A stretch of 64,000 nucleotides of DNA from Schistocerca nitens (GCF_023898315.1 NC_064619.1:477565376-477629375); one strand, 5' to 3'; counted from the stretch's first letter, positions 33,211 to 45,177 are shown. Notes: generated by a model from the letters alone, not told the origin. Numbers and translations: made by a program.

Positions 33211-36200
33211 CTAAATGGCCTTTGCCATATTGCTTTGGTAGATAGAAAGTAAAATGTGGTCGGCAGCCTGCACATGATTTGCCAAAACGGCTGATAACTC
33301 AGATGGCAAACCCAAGCAGGAATGTAAACGGTTAAAAAATGGGCATTCCATCAGGAATTGGTGGACAGTTAAAACTTGGACACAATGTGTAAAAAGTGGT
33401 GGAGTAGCACCACTTATCAAATGACAATGGCTAAAAAGGCAGTACTCAATACGCAGCCTAGTTAAAATGACCTCCTCCCGGTGGGAGGTCAGAGAGTAGA
33501 TTGTCCAAGCTGCTGGGAGAGGCTTAATAATCCTCAGCTTATTCCCATGAAGGGAGGACCAATGGTGATGCCAAACAGACACTACCTCCTGACACGGGCA
33601 ACACAGAGATAACTGGAGGGAATATAGGAACTAGTGGGCTGAGGTACAATGACGGCAGCAGCCTCATTTTGTGGTAGACCGACATGACCAGGAATCCACA
33701 GAAACATCACACTGGCTCCATTAAGAGTATGCAAGTGACAGTTTTCCTGGACCTGCTGCACTAAGGGATGGGCAGTGTACAGCGTACATGGACTTAGAAG
33801 GGCGCTGAGTGAGTCTGAGCAGAGGAAACAATTGAAAAGGCTGTGTCGCCGGATGTACTCCGTGGCCTGATACAGGGAGAAGAGCTCGGCTGTAAATACT
33901 GAGCAGTGTGCAGGAAACCGATATCGAAAGACATGGTTGCCAATGACGAAGGCAAACCCAACACCGCGGGCAGTCCGAGAGCCGTCAGTGTGTACAAAAG
34001 GTACTATCACAAAGCTCCATACAAAGGTTGTGAAACTGAAGACGATAGACCAAGGCTGGAGTAGTGTCTTCAGGAAGCGAATGAAGGCCAAGGTTAACAT
34101 GGGATGCTTCATGAAGCCAAGTTGGTGAAGGGTTCACACCCACCAAGAAAATTACAGGTAGTGTGAATTTAAGCCGCTGTAGCAAGTGCCGAAAGCAGAC
34201 TCAAGGAGGTGAAAGAGAAGAGGGACACACCCCATACTGGCACTCATCGAAGGAGGCGGCATAGGATGGGTGGCCACGCATGGCAGACAAGTGGCATGCA
34301 TACCTGCTGAGGAGAAAGTCATGGCAGTATGACATTGGTAAGACAGCAGCTTCAGCATACAGACTCTCAACCGGGCTAATGGAAAAGGCACCAGTGGCCA
34401 AACGGATGCCACGATGGTGGATAGTGTTGAGACGGTGTAAGAGGGATGGACATGCAGATGCATAAACAAAGTACCCATATTGTTTCGAACGGACAAGGGA
34501 GCAGTACAAAAGGAGGAGCATGGTTCAATCGGCAGCCCAGGAGATACCACTGAGGAAACACAGGACACTGAGGAACCGCCTACAGCAGGCTGTCAGGTAA
34601 GACACAGGGGAGGACCAAGAGAGTTTCCTATCGAGTATGAGCCCCCAATTTCGTAGTTTCAATGAATGGAGGGACAAGAGGCCCAAGATGTAAAGATGGT
34701 GGAGAAACCAATTGCGTTGCCAGAAATTCATTCAGAAGGTTTTGTCAGTGAAAAAGCAAAAGCCATGGTCGATGATGCTCCAGGAGGAAAGACGATCAAG
34801 ACATCACTGAAGGTGTCACTCAGTGAGACAGGTATGTGGAGAACTGCAATAGATGGCAAAATCGTCAACAAAAAGGGAGCCAGAGATGCCCAGTTGGCAA
34901 CAGGCCATTATATGGTTAATGGCGATAGCAAAGAGGATGACACTCAGGGCAGAACCCTGAGGCACACTATATTCCTGGGTAAAGGAGTCCGACAAGGCAA
35001 AACCTACACGCACCTTGAAAACTTGGTCTTTTAAAAATGTCTCACGGAAACGGGGCAGGCAGCCATGGAATACCCATGTGTAAAGAGTATGGAGGACACC
35101 AGTTCTCCAACAGGTGTCTTAGTTGTTCTCCAAATTGAAACACAGGCCACAGTCTAGGATTTCCGCAGAAAACCATTCATGACATGGGTGGACAAAGTAA
35201 CGAGGTGGTCAACTGCAGAACGCCATGCTCAAAATCTACACTGTGCATTCGTCAGTAAATTGCGAGACTTGAGCCACTGTACAAGCCGGGCACGTATCAT
35301 ACATTCCATCACTTTGCAAACGCAGCTGGTGAGAGAGATGGGGTGGTAGCTAGAAGGAAGGTTTTTGTCTTTACTGGGTATGGGTATGACAGTGGTTTTA
35401 TGCCAGCATCCGGGAAATGTGCCCTCTGTCCAGATGCAGTTGTACATGTTAAGCAGAAAATGCTTGCCCACAAGAGAAAGGTACTGCAACATCTGAATGT
35501 GGTTGGCGTCTGGCCCTGGGGCGGAGGATTGGGATGAACTGAGAGCATGATCAAGCTCCCTCATAGTGAAGGTGGCATTTATAGCACTCACGATTTGGAG
35601 AAGAGAAGGTTATCGCCTGAGCTGCCTCCACCCGTTTGCAGTGGAGGAAGGCAGGGTGATGGTGGAAAGAGCTCAAAACTTCCACAAAATGGCGGGCCCA
35701 AGGTGTTGGAGATAGCAATAGGGTCCACCATGACATCGTCAGCTACTGTCTGGCCAGGAATTTGGGAATGGATCTTGGTCCCACAGAGCCGTTGGAGGTT
35801 GGCCCACATGACAGCGGAAGGTGTGGAACTGTTAAAAGAACTAGTGAATGAAATCCAGGTAGATCTTTTGCTATCCCAAAGAATGCGACGACACTTTGCA
35901 CGCAGTTCGTCATCGTAGGATGATGGTAAAAAACACGGATAGCAAGTCTCCCAGTTTGGGAATTAAGTCATGGCATGCCTCAGTCCACCATGGGACTGGG
36001 GCACGACATGATAAAGAGGAAGTGTGAAGAATGGAATGTTCTACAGCAGTACGGAAAACGTTGTGAGGTATTCCACCTGGTCATCACAGCTGGGGAAATC
36101 TTTGCCTACGAAGGTCGCCAGGGAGAAGTAAAGTTGCCACTCAGCCTTGGTAAGCTGCCATTTGGGCATAGGGTAGGAGTCAGCAAATGGATAACACACG

Positions 36201-36770
36201 GGAAATGGTTGCTCGAGTAGGAGTCAGAAAGGCGTGCGAGGAATTTGAAAGGAAAGTGGGTGTTCCAGTGTTAAGGCAGAAGATGTTTAGTTGGTTATGA
36301 AGGTCAGCCAAGAGCGCACCTCTCTGACAGGTCGTGAGAGAACCCCAAAGGGGATGATGTGCATTGAAACCACAGAGCAGCAAAAATGGGGGAGGTAGCC
36401 CAATAAGCTGAAGGAAGTCTACCCTGGTGACATCAAATGACAGAGGGACATAAATGGTACAGACGGAAAAAGTCAGGTGGGGAAGGAAAAGGCAAACTGA
36501 AAGAGCATGAAATGGATAGTCAGGGAGATGGGTTGACTACGAATATCATCCTGTATGAGCAGCAGGACACCCCCATGAGATGGAATGCCAACCTGAGGGG
36601 GCAGGTCAAAATGAATTGGTAAGAAATGTGAAAGCTCAAAGCAGTCATGAGGGCACAATTTCATTTTCTGAAGGCAGAGTACAAGGGGGCGCTGTGATGC
36701 TAAAAGCAGCTATAAATCCTCTTTGCGGGAACGAAGGCTGTGAATGTTCCATTGGAGGAGAGTCATGATG
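33211..36770 (-). pseudogene. I-like LINE ORF2 relic
   Basis: At least six frames are needed. From N- to C-terminus: QWNIHSLRSRKEDL and FDLPPQVGIPSHGGVLLL (36473-36766), GFNAHHPLWGSL (36180-36383), NATFTMRELDHALSSSQSSA and SYHPISLTSCVCKVME (35229-35591), VPQGSALSVILFAIAINH and FVDDFAIYCSS (34816-35013), VHTDGSRTARGVGFAF, FTAELFSLYQA and LWIPGHVGLPQNEAA (33582-34112), then the Cys/His tail (33211-33582). Each block has a counterpart in the young copy, including the FVDD variant of the RT catalytic box. Dead through many frameshifts. Confidence 0.85.
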
Positions 36771-36849
36771 AAGAGATGTAGGGTTGTCACCTCGACGGCT
36801 GCTGAGTGACAGCCTGTGCAGAGTCGCTACTACACATCACAGAAGCAGG

Positions 36850-38699
36850 AGTATTCTGCTCCATGGGGTCCACAGAAGCAGTGGCTTGCTTGTGTGGTCA
36901 GTTTGTGGACTCCCAACACTGAGAAACGGTTGGTGCGCACCGGCGATACGGAGGCTGGCAGGGTAAAGTGTCACGTGGATCTCCGAGTTGGCAAATGAGA
37001 AGACCGTTTGCCTTTGGTCGACTTCTTCAAGCCTCGCCGGTTAGAGGAAGACTCGGGTGTCATTTGGCTGGAGGGACAGAGTAAGTCTTCACGGGAGTAC
37101 TACTCCTGTCCTTTCCGGCCTACCGGTTGTGTAGCTTGAGGCGAGAGTTTGACGGCTTGTTGTGCAGCTGGACAGAGGGATGGAAGTGCTACCTTGACAC
37201 TAGGCAATTTCACAACCTCAGAGCTGAATTGGAGGTCACATGTCTGCGTGGCCATGTCCTTCGTGGAGTGAGGGTTAACAAGAACCGAACTATAGGCTGT
37301 TCATGAAGTTCGGGAACACTTTCAATTATTTATCGTACAAGAACTAAACATTGTACAGGTGTCGTACATACTGCATTTTGAGGAGTAACTCTTAAAGTTG
37401 TGGTTTTTTTTTTTATTTACAAACATTCAATATGCGAACCATGACTTACCCAGCAGACGTCAATACGATAATAGAATTCCTGCTATATCTGTCCCAGCAT
37501 GGCATCGTCGACTGTGGTAGTAGCTTCCCATATTCTCTCCTGGAGCTCTGCTAGATTACTCAGTGGAGGCGGTACATACATCAGATCTTTAATGTGTCCC
37601 CACAGAAAGAAGTCACACAGAGTGAGATCTGGTGATCAGGGAGGCCATTGAGGCCATTTCATGATACAGCTGTCCACTTCTGTGGCACGGCCGATACATC
37701 GATGTTTGCAACTAGCGCGCTGACTATCGGCAAATTACCAAACTCCTCTGTGGCGATATAAATGGGGGGGGGGGGGGGGGGGGAGAGAGAAAACACTTTT
37801 AGGGTTTCTCTTCAAAATGACATATGTATGACATCTTTACAATGTTTGGTCCATGTGCAATAAATAATTGAAAGTGTTCCCGGATTTTATGTATTCCCTG
37901 TACAAATGCCAGGTGGGAGAACACAAGGTTTGTGACTAGCCAGTAACTTGCGAGAGACTGGGTAAGGCACTTTTTCCTTTATCTGGATATCTTGGACAGC
38001 CCACTCATCAAGATACACAGGACAATCCCGAGAGGTGGTGGCATGGCCACCAAGGCAGTTGATACAATGAGAAGAAAGAGGCGCATCCCTACCACAGATT
38101 ACACATTTGGTTGGCTGTCGGCAAGACTTTCTAATGTGAGTCGAATGTATGGCCGGACTGTAATAATTTCATACCCTACCTTGATCTTGGACGGAATCAT
38201 CACTATCAAACGCGAGAAAAAGAGTGCAGGTGGGCACTAAGGAGGAACCTACCTTTTTCATTACACAATGGACACCCCAGTCCGAGAGGTAAGATTGGAT
38301 TTCAGCTGTGGTTAAACCGTTCTGCAGCCTGGTGTAAATTACACTACAGGAAGAATTCAAAGTTCTATGGGCCTCGACACAAACAGGGTAGCCATGGAGA
38401 AGCAAAGCAGCAAGCAGTTGTTGAGCCTGAGAATCAGAATTAGTCTCCAAAATCAAAGTGCCATGTTGGAAATGGGAGCAGGATTTCACGGGACTGGCAA
38501 CTGCATCAACACCTTTCTGAATAATAAATGGATTTACCGTGGCAAAGGACTGACTGCCTTCAGTAGCTGAGACCACGAGGAACTCTGGTGCAGTGGGAAA
38601 GGTCTTTGAATCATTAGCCTCATTATGTTTACATTTCATAGACATTGATTGGGAAGATAATTGACTCATTGTGAGAAAGTCCCCCACGATTGCCAACAT
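36850..38699 (-). pseudogene. I-like LINE ORF1 relic, split by MITE
   Basis: The N-terminal 177 codons are open (38169-38699; FLVVSATEGSQSFATVNPF, VEAHRTLNSSCSVIY). The knuckle region follows in another frame at about 37990-38110 (KCVICGRDA, CINCLGGHATTSRDCPVY). The Ser/Pro-rich C-terminal part is interrupted by the insertion at 37291-37902. Confidence 0.8.
37291..37902 (-). mobile_element. mariner-family internally deleted element (MITE) inside LINE ORF1
   Basis: TA on both sides. The ends share an imperfect 75-base inverted repeat including CGGGAACACTTTCAATTATT. Inside, the minus strand still encodes the C-terminal end of a mariner/Tc1-type transposase (a SPDLTPCDFFLWG-like block, then MYVPPPLSNLAELQERIWEA). 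A 20-base G run sits at 37764-37783. It has lost the N-terminal two thirds of the transposase, so it could only have moved with help. Confidence 0.82.
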
Positions 38700-39120
38700 C
38701 TCCGAAGGTGCGCTCCTTCCAACTAGGGACCCCCTTCACAAGGGGTTGCACCTGCCTTAGGTGATTGTTCACACCTCAGGTGACAGAGGAACCAATTGAC
38801 TGTTTGGCAAGGTTGCAGCTCAGGCAATCACCCCTCCCTGGGCCTGAACTGTACCAGGGGGTAAATGCGAACCCTACCTGTCGACCTGGGGCTGGGAATT
38901 ACGCATTACCCAGTCACAAGTCACACATGTGGGCTGGCTTCCAGGAGCACACAGGGAGGAGGAAGAAAGAGGAACCTTAAAGGCCGAAGTGGAGGAATAA
39001 GAGGCGAAGGGGAAAAGGGAGCAAAAAACAAAGATGAGACATAACTCTTCAGGCTTTACCAGTGATCTAATATCATCTTGGGTTGGCGGGTGTTCTGCCG
39101 GATATCAGCATTGTTCCTGT

Positions 39121-39160
39121 ATGATATTTCGGTAACGTAGCTCATAACCTTCATCACGTG
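39121..39160 (-). other. hammerhead-like motif, left arm
   Basis: Reverse strand: GTGATGA (first C/T of CTGATGA lost), extra A, imperfect stem GGTTATG/CGTTACC with loop AGCTA, then GAAATATC. It is the paired version of the motif in the right arm. Confidence 0.4.
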
Positions 39161-39469
39161 TGACCTAAGACTGCTCCTCGAGTGGACCTGGTCCAGTATT
39201 TATGTCTGTGGCCTTCCCACTCCACCAGCGGTTGCAGACGTTCCCTCTGCAGTCCACACCCATTCACCGCGAACTGCCGGAGTGCTGGCATTCCGTTTTC
39301 CATCGGCTGCGGTACTGGATGTTCCCTCTGCTGTTTGCGCCTGTCGGACCCACTCTCGGACGTTCCATCTTTGGTCCGGAGAGCCTGGCAATCTATCTGG
39401 GGATCGTTTTCTGTATCCACACCTTCAGTTCTTCTATTCATGGAGTGCTGCAGCTGTCCGTGTTGCTCC

Positions 39470-39720
39470 CTTACATTGGCCAGATGACAAGAACAGTAGA
39501 CATCAGGTGAAAGGAACATCAAAGGCACACCCGATTAAGACAGGTGTTGCTGAACACTGATGGAACCAAGATACTAGCACAGACACACAGATTTTGGGAC
39601 AGTGTTATAAGGGAATTTACAGAGATAAAAGTAACTGACAATCTCATGAACCATGAGATGGGGTACCAGCTAAGCAGAGCCTGGCTTCCTGTTCTGGAAT
39701 TGTTAAATGAGCAACAGTGA
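39470..39720 (+). pseudogene. GIY-YIG endonuclease fragment (PLE)
   Basis: HIGQMTRTVDI, KEHQRHTRLRQ and, after a short deletion, DGTKILAQTHRFWDSVIRE and NHEMGYQLSRAWLPVLELL in changing frames. It aligns with the PLE C-terminus at the left edge of the window (IGQTIRTVEDRC, EHKRHTRLQQ, SYYWDSVIKEA). The GIY half lies in arm sequence and is missing. Confidence 0.65.
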
Positions 39721-40169
39721 CAGCTGCAACACCCCATGAATAGAACTGAAGGCGTGAATATAGAAAATGATCCCCAGACAGATTGCCAGGCTCTCCGGAC
39801 CGCAGATGGAACATCCGGCAGCGGGTCCGAAGGGTGCGGACTGCAAAGGGAATGCCCGAAAACGGAACGGTGACGCTCCAGAAAATTGCAGTGAGTGGGA
39901 GAGGACCGCAGGGAGAACGCCTGGCAACCCAGACAGAACCCTGAACACACCAGGCCGAATATGGAACACCCAGGAGTGGATCTGGTGGGCGTGGACAGTA
40001 GAGGGAACGCCCAGTACCGTAGTGGACAGAAAACGGAATGGCAGCGCTCCAGCAGGTCACAGCGAGCGGATGTGAACCACAGAGGGAACGCCTGCAACTG
40101 CCGGTGGAGGGGGAAGGCCACAGACATAAGTATTGAACCATGTCCACTTGAGGAGCAGTCTCTGGTCGC

Positions 40170-40206
40170 GCCTGATGAAGGTTACAAGCTACGTCACTGA
40201 AATACC
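40170..40206 (+). other. hammerhead-like motif, right arm
   Basis: CTGATGA, extra A, weak stem GGTTAC..GTCACT, then GAAATACC. The boxes are intact here, whereas the stem is better in the left arm. Confidence 0.42.
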
Positions 40207-40419
40207 GTGCAAGAACGGCACTGATATCCGGCAGAACACCCACAATCCAAGATGTAAAAGGTGAGACTGTTCTTATGTCAGTGACAGACAATGCAGAACA
40301 TTCCTAATAACATCCCAGACATGTTCCCCAAAGGAGAGGAAAAAATAGCAAGAGGATAGACATGCAACACGGAAGGGGAAAACTGCTGCAAAGCTGGGGC
40401 CCTGTGGTAGCTAAGCACG

Positions 40420-41056
40420 AACTCTCCAAAGAGTGGCAAGCCCCCTGGGTGGAAATCAAGTATGTTTGACACATATTTAGTGCCTCAGGAATTTGCCCGA
40501 CCCCAAAGTATATGGACACCATTTAAAAGTTGCCAAAATCCAGTGATAGGTCACAACTTAAATCAGTACTGAATCAATTGAACTATTACCGTCAGCTTAT
40601 CACGAGCGGTAGTGCTCTCTGAACCCTTCCATCACCTGCTTCGCAAAAATGTACCCTGGAAATGGGAATCTGCATGTGGCAAGGCATTTCAGGACTTGAA
40701 ATGGGCACTGTTACAACCAGTCTGCCTTATGGTATATAATCCCAAACATTGCCACAAGCTGGTGGCTGGCACATCTGACTGGTGTGAGTACAGCTCTCTT
40801 CCAGATAATAGGGTTGAATGCCCCATCGCATTTACATCAAAGGCATTAGATTCAACTAAGCACAAGCACAACCACAGCCAAATTAAAAAGGAGGCCCTTG
40901 CAATCATTTTTGGAATAAAGTTACGTATGGGTGGGAATTCATCCTCGTTACAGACATAAACCACTGTTACCCTTACGAAAGACTTCAGCAACCATACCAA
41001 ACAAAATGGCAAGGTGCCTACAAAGGAGGGCCATGTTCCTCTCTACCTACACATTC
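40420..41056 (+). pseudogene. Gypsy-type LTR retrotransposon pol, first half (RT end, RNase H)
   Basis: Frames give HIFSASGICPTPKYMDTI, SVLNQLNYYRQLI, LRKNVPWKWESACGKAFQ and FTSKALDSTKHKHNHSQIKK, EALAIIFGIKL: the end of the RT and the RNase H of a Gypsy (Metaviridae) pol. The upstream RT palm and gag are absent or unreadable. The segment ends in FLSTYTF exactly where a LINE has been inserted; pol resumes at 42704. Confidence 0.8.
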
Positions 41057-42412
41057 TGGTCTTACGTTAAATCAGTAAGTGGCTCAAAACAGCATATCCA
41101 GACACTCCGGGATGATGATTGCATTGAAACAGAGGATGACACGCGTAAAGCTGAAATACTAAACACCTTTTTCCAAAGCTGTTTCACAGAGGAAGACCGC
41201 ACTGCAGTTCCTTCTCTAAATCCTCGCACAAACAAAAAAATGGCTGACATCGAAATAAGTGTCCAAGGAATAGAAAAGCAACTGGAATCACTCAACAGAG
41301 GAAAGTCCACTGGACCTGACGGGACACCAATTCGATTCTACACAGAGTACGCGAAAGAACTTGCCCCCCCTTCTAACGGCTGTGTACCACAAGTCTCTAG
41401 AGGAACGGAAGGTTCCAAATGATTGGAAAAGAGCACAGGTAGTCCCAGTCTTCAAGAAGGGTCGTCGAGCAGATGCGCAAAACTATAGACCTATATCTCT
41501 GACGTCGATCTGTTGTAGAATTTTAGAACATGTTTTTTGCTCGAGTATCATGTCGTTTTTGGAAACCCAGAATCTACTATGTAGGAATCAACATGGATTC
41601 CGGAAACAGCGATCGTGTGAGACCCAACTCTCTTTATTTATTCACGAGACCCAGAAAATATTAGATACAGGCTCCCAGGTAGATGCTATTTTTCTTGACT
41701 TCCGGAAGGCGTTTGATACAGTTCCGCACTGTCGCCTGATAAACAAAGTAAGAGCCTACGGAATATCAGACCAGCTGTGTGGCTGGATTGAAGAGTTTTT
41801 AGCAAACAGAACACAGCATGTTGTTATCAATGGAGACACATCTACAGACGTTAAAGTAACCTCTGGCGTGCCACAGGGGAGTGTTATGGGACCATTGCTT
41901 TTCACAATATATATAAATGACCTAGTAGATAGTGTCGGAAGTTCCATGCGGCTTTTCGCAGATGATGCTGTAGTATACAGAGAAGTTGCAGCATTAGAAA
42001 ATTGTAGCGAAATGCAGGAAGATCTGCAGCGGATAGGCACCTGTCCCTTAACATAGACAAATGTAATGTATTGTGAATACATAGAAAGAAGGATCCTTTA
42101 TTGTATGATTATATGATAGCGGAACAAACACTGGTAGCAGTTACTTCTGTAAAATATCTGGGAGTATGCGTGCGGAACGATTTGAAGTGGAATGATCATA
42201 TAAAATTAATTGTTGGTAAGGCAGGTACCAGGTTCAGATTCATTGGGAGAGTGCTTAGAAAATGTAGTCCATCAACAAAGGAGGTGGCTTACAAAACACT
42301 CGTTCGACCTATACTTGACTATTGCTCATCAGTGTGGGATACGTACCAGATCAGGTTGACGGAGGAGATAGAGAAGATCCAAAGAAGAGCGGCTCGTTTC
42401 GTCAATGTTTAA
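41057..42412 (+). pseudogene. LINE reverse transcriptase (5'-truncated, frameshifted)
   Basis: Three frames. The first ends near 41365 at a run of C residues that probably slipped. The second, 41361-42056, is a nearly complete RT: NYRPISLTS, NQHGFRKQRSCETQL, FLDFRKAFDTVPH, GVPQGSVMGPLLFTIYINDL and FADDAVVY. The third, 42101-42412, is the C-terminal part (VKYLGVCVRNDLKWNDHI, RPILDYCSSVWD). No RNase H follows, consistent with CR1/Jockey and unlike the I-like LINE. Confidence 0.88.
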
Positions 42413-42703
42413 TAAACTCAAGTGGCAGACTCTGCAAGAGAGGCGCTCTGCATCGCGGTGTAGCTTGCTCACCAGGTTTCGAGAGGGTGCGTTTCTGGAT
42501 GAGGTATCGAATATATTGCTTCCCCCTACTTGTACCTCCGAGGAGATCACAAATGTAAAATTAGAGAGATTAGAGCGCGCACGGAGGCCTTCAGCCAGTC
42601 GTTCTTCCCGCGAACAGGAAAGGGAGGTAATGACAGTGGCACGTAAAGTGCCCTCCGCCACACACCGTTGGGTGGCTTGCGGAGTATAAATGTAGATGTA
42701 GAT
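41057..42703 (+). mobile_element. 5'-truncated CR1/Jockey-type LINE inserted in Gypsy pol
   Basis: Starts inside the pre-RT region and ends with GGAGTATAAATGTAGATGTAGAT, the 3' signature of this LINE type. Gypsy pol reads up to its first base and again from its last. No clear target-site duplication could be defined. Identity to a working element looks fairly high, so it is younger than the host Gypsy. Confidence 0.88.
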
Positions 42704-43765
42704 GATATCCAGTTCCAATCTACAATGCAGCACGCCAATGCTGAGTTGTTATCTCTGTTGCCTGTAAGTCAAGACCCTGAGTTTTATGCTGACCCAGCAG
42801 TGTGCTTCCAGACAAATGCAGCTGTGGACAACCTCCCACTGGATGCATCCCACACCGCACAACTTTGGACCTGCTACTGTGAGGCCTACATCAAGCACAT
42901 CAGTGGAGGCTAGCCAGTGAATAAAAAGACCTTACAACAAACAGATATACAAGCATTCTAGGTACGCCACCATGAGCTGTCCATGAGACAAGGCCTCATC
43001 CTCACGCAGGGTGATAACAGCCAGACCAGGGCCCTCATTCCCACTGTGCTTCGGCAGCAATGGGCCCTTAGATCTGCAACACCAAGGAGATTGGGGTGTG
43101 ATGCTCACAAAGCGATTCACAAGACATCACTTCTACTGGTGTGTTATGGACTGATACCACAGCTAGTTCCCAAACGTACAACTTGTCAAAGTAAGCAAGC
43201 TGCTCCACCCCAATGGTATTTCCCTTGGCGAGTGATCTCCACCCCATGGTCCCACATCAACTTTGATTTTGTTGGTCCATTCCAAGGGGCTACATGGCTC
43301 GTAGTGGTAGATGCTGGCACAGAATTTCCATCTGTAACATGAACGACCTGCGTGTCATCTGCATATACAATCAAAGCACTGACAGATTTTAGCCCTTGAA
43401 GGGCTGCCTGAGTCAGTCGTCACCGACAATGGTCCTCAGTTCACTTAAGCCAAATTCCATGCCTTTTTCAAATCTAATCACATTTCTTAGGTCCACACTG
43501 CACCATTCCACCCAGCTTCCAATGGGTTAGTGGAAAGATTTCTCTGTACTTTTAAAACACAACTGGCAAAGCTGTCAGCATCACCCCCTAGAGGAGGCAG
43601 TAATCCTGTTCTTCGCCTCATATCTTAGTACATCCCAAAATGAGACCACCTTGTGGAAAAATTCCATGGCCACACTCACACCTCCAAGCTTGCAATCCTT
43701 CATCCCTTGTTGTAGGAAATACACCTCAAACCTATCAGGCATGACAGACACACTCTCAAAGACCC
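42704..43765 (+). pseudogene. Gypsy-type pol, second half (RNase H end, integrase)
   Basis: Continues DIQFQSTMQHANAELLSLLP, the usual RNase H to integrase linker. Further on are TTCQSKQAAPPQ (second Cys pair of the zinc region), PWSHINFDFVGPFQGATWLV (integrase core with its first Asp) and, in broken frames, counterparts of the 'NGPQF' and 'HPASNG' blocks. A stop and shift follow near 43340. No 3' LTR was recognised downstream. Confidence 0.8.
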
Positions 43766-43969
43766 CATGTAACCCTTAAGTTGGTTCATAGTATCCTACC
43801 ACAATGATGGTATCACTTCTTGGAAGGAACTCAACAAGCACTAAATGACACAAATATTTGTCAGCAGTGGCTGTCTTGAATGGCAGCTTGTTTCTACAGA
43901 GAGAGCACACAAGTTTGTTTCCCATTATGACAAGTGTCTGAACAATGATAGCAGCTATGTAGGAACACA

Positions 43970-45177
43970 CACTGAAGAGCCAAAGAAACTAGTACACCTG
44001 CCTGATATCGTGTAGGGCCCCATGAGTGCAGAAGTGCCGCAACATGATGTGGCATGGCCTCAACTAATGCCTGAAGTAGTGCTGGAGGGAACTGACACCA
44101 AGAATGCTGTAGGGCTGTCCATTAATCCATACAAGTACGAGAAGGTGGAGATCTTTTCTGAACAGCACATTGCAAGGCATCCCAGATGTGTTCAATAATG
44201 TTCATGTGTCTGGGGAGTTTGGTGGCCAGCAGAAGTGTTTAAACTTAGAGAAGAGTTCCTAGAGCCATTCTGAAGCAATTCTAGATGTGTTGGGTGTCTC
44301 ATTATCCTACAGGAATTGCCCACATCTGTCAGAATGCACAATTGACATGAATGGATGCAGGTGATCAGACAGGATGCGTACGTACATGTCGCCCATCAGA
44401 GTCGTATCTAGATGTATCAAGGGTCCCGTATCACTACAACTGCACATGCCCCACGCCATTACAGAGCCTCCACCGGCTTTAGCAGTCCCCTGCTGACATG
44501 CAGGGTCCATGGATTTATGAGGCTGTCTCCATTTCCATACACATCAATCCCTTCAATACAATTTGAAACAAGAATTGTCTGACCAGGCAACATGTTTGCA
44601 GTCATGAACAGTCCAATGTCTGTTGATGGCCCATGCATGGTGTAAAGCTTTGTGTCGTGCAGTCATGAAGGGTACACAAGTGGGCCTTTGGATCTGAAAG
44701 TCCCTATTGATGTTGTTTCGCTGAATGGTTCACACAATGAGACTTGTTGATAGCCCAGCATTGAAATCTGCAGCAAATTTGTGGAAGGGTCACTTCTGTC
44801 ACATTGAACGATTCTCCTCAGTGTCACTGGTCCTGTTGTTGCTGGGCATTTTTTCAGCTGCAGCAATGTCAGAGATTTGATGTTTTACCAGATTCCTGAT
44901 TTACAAAGTACACTTGTGAAATGGTCATACAGGAAAATCCCCAATTCATCGCTACCTTTGAGATGCTGTGTCCCATCACTCATATGCTTAACACCACACT
45001 CAAACTCACTTAAATCTTTATAACATACAATTGTAGCAGCAGTAACCGATCTAATAACTGCGCGAGACATTTGTTGTCTTACATAGGCGTTGCATACTGC
45101 AGTGCCGTATTCTGCCTGTTTACATACCTCTTTATTTGAACATGCCTGCCTATACCAGTTTCTTTGGCACTTCAGGG
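43970..45177 (-). mobile_element. Tc1-type transposon, nearly full length, inactive
   Basis: Ends CACTGAAGAGCCAAAGAAAC and (reverse) CTGAAGTGCCAAAGAAACTG form terminal inverted repeats; the flanking TA is not preserved. Transposase fragments on the minus strand: CVWKW.., MDPACQQGTAKAGGGSVMAW (44307-44510) and the SEFECGVKHMSDGTQHLKGS start region near 45000. Same family as 21281-22078, which has the opposite orientation. Stops and frameshifts throughout. Confidence 0.82.

Larger units (their letters stand above)
32990..39055 (-). mobile_element. old inverted copy of the I-like LINE
   Basis: Runs 3' to 5' along the plus strand with the same module order as the element at 1306-7280: RNase H, RT, endonuclease, ORF1, 5' UTR. 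The 5' UTR similarity (CAGGCAATCACCCCTCCC against GGGGAGGGGTGATTGCCTGA on the other strand) and the ORF1 start are clear. The 3' UTR is unlike the young copy, so it belongs to a related subfamily. Ends are approximate; no target-site duplication was found. It is split by a mariner MITE. Confidence 0.82.
39070..40260. mobile_element. Penelope-like remnant flanked by large inverted arms
   Basis: Left arm (about 39070-39460) and right arm (about 39755-40258) are inverted copies of one sequence; both contain GTTCTGCCGGATATCAG, the AAGGTTA..AGCTACGT hairpin, TATGTCTGTGGCCTTCC and GAGAGCCTGGCAATCT. Between them lies a GIY-YIG fragment. Inverted long repeats are a known PLE arrangement. The arms are GC-rich and contain degenerate internal repeats of roughly 60-110 bases built on GCGTTCCCTCTG and GGAGCG.TG.CATTCCGTTT. 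Confidence 0.7.

Noticed and set aside
34666-36998. Several plus-strand open frames of 60-123 codons
   Set aside because: They are antisense to ORF2 of the inverted I-like LINE, whose domains are readable on the minus strand.
39154-40127. Long overlapping frames on both strands rich in Arg, Pro, Cys and Ser
   Set aside because: GC-rich inverted arms of a PLE with internal repeats; few stops because of composition, no recognised domain.
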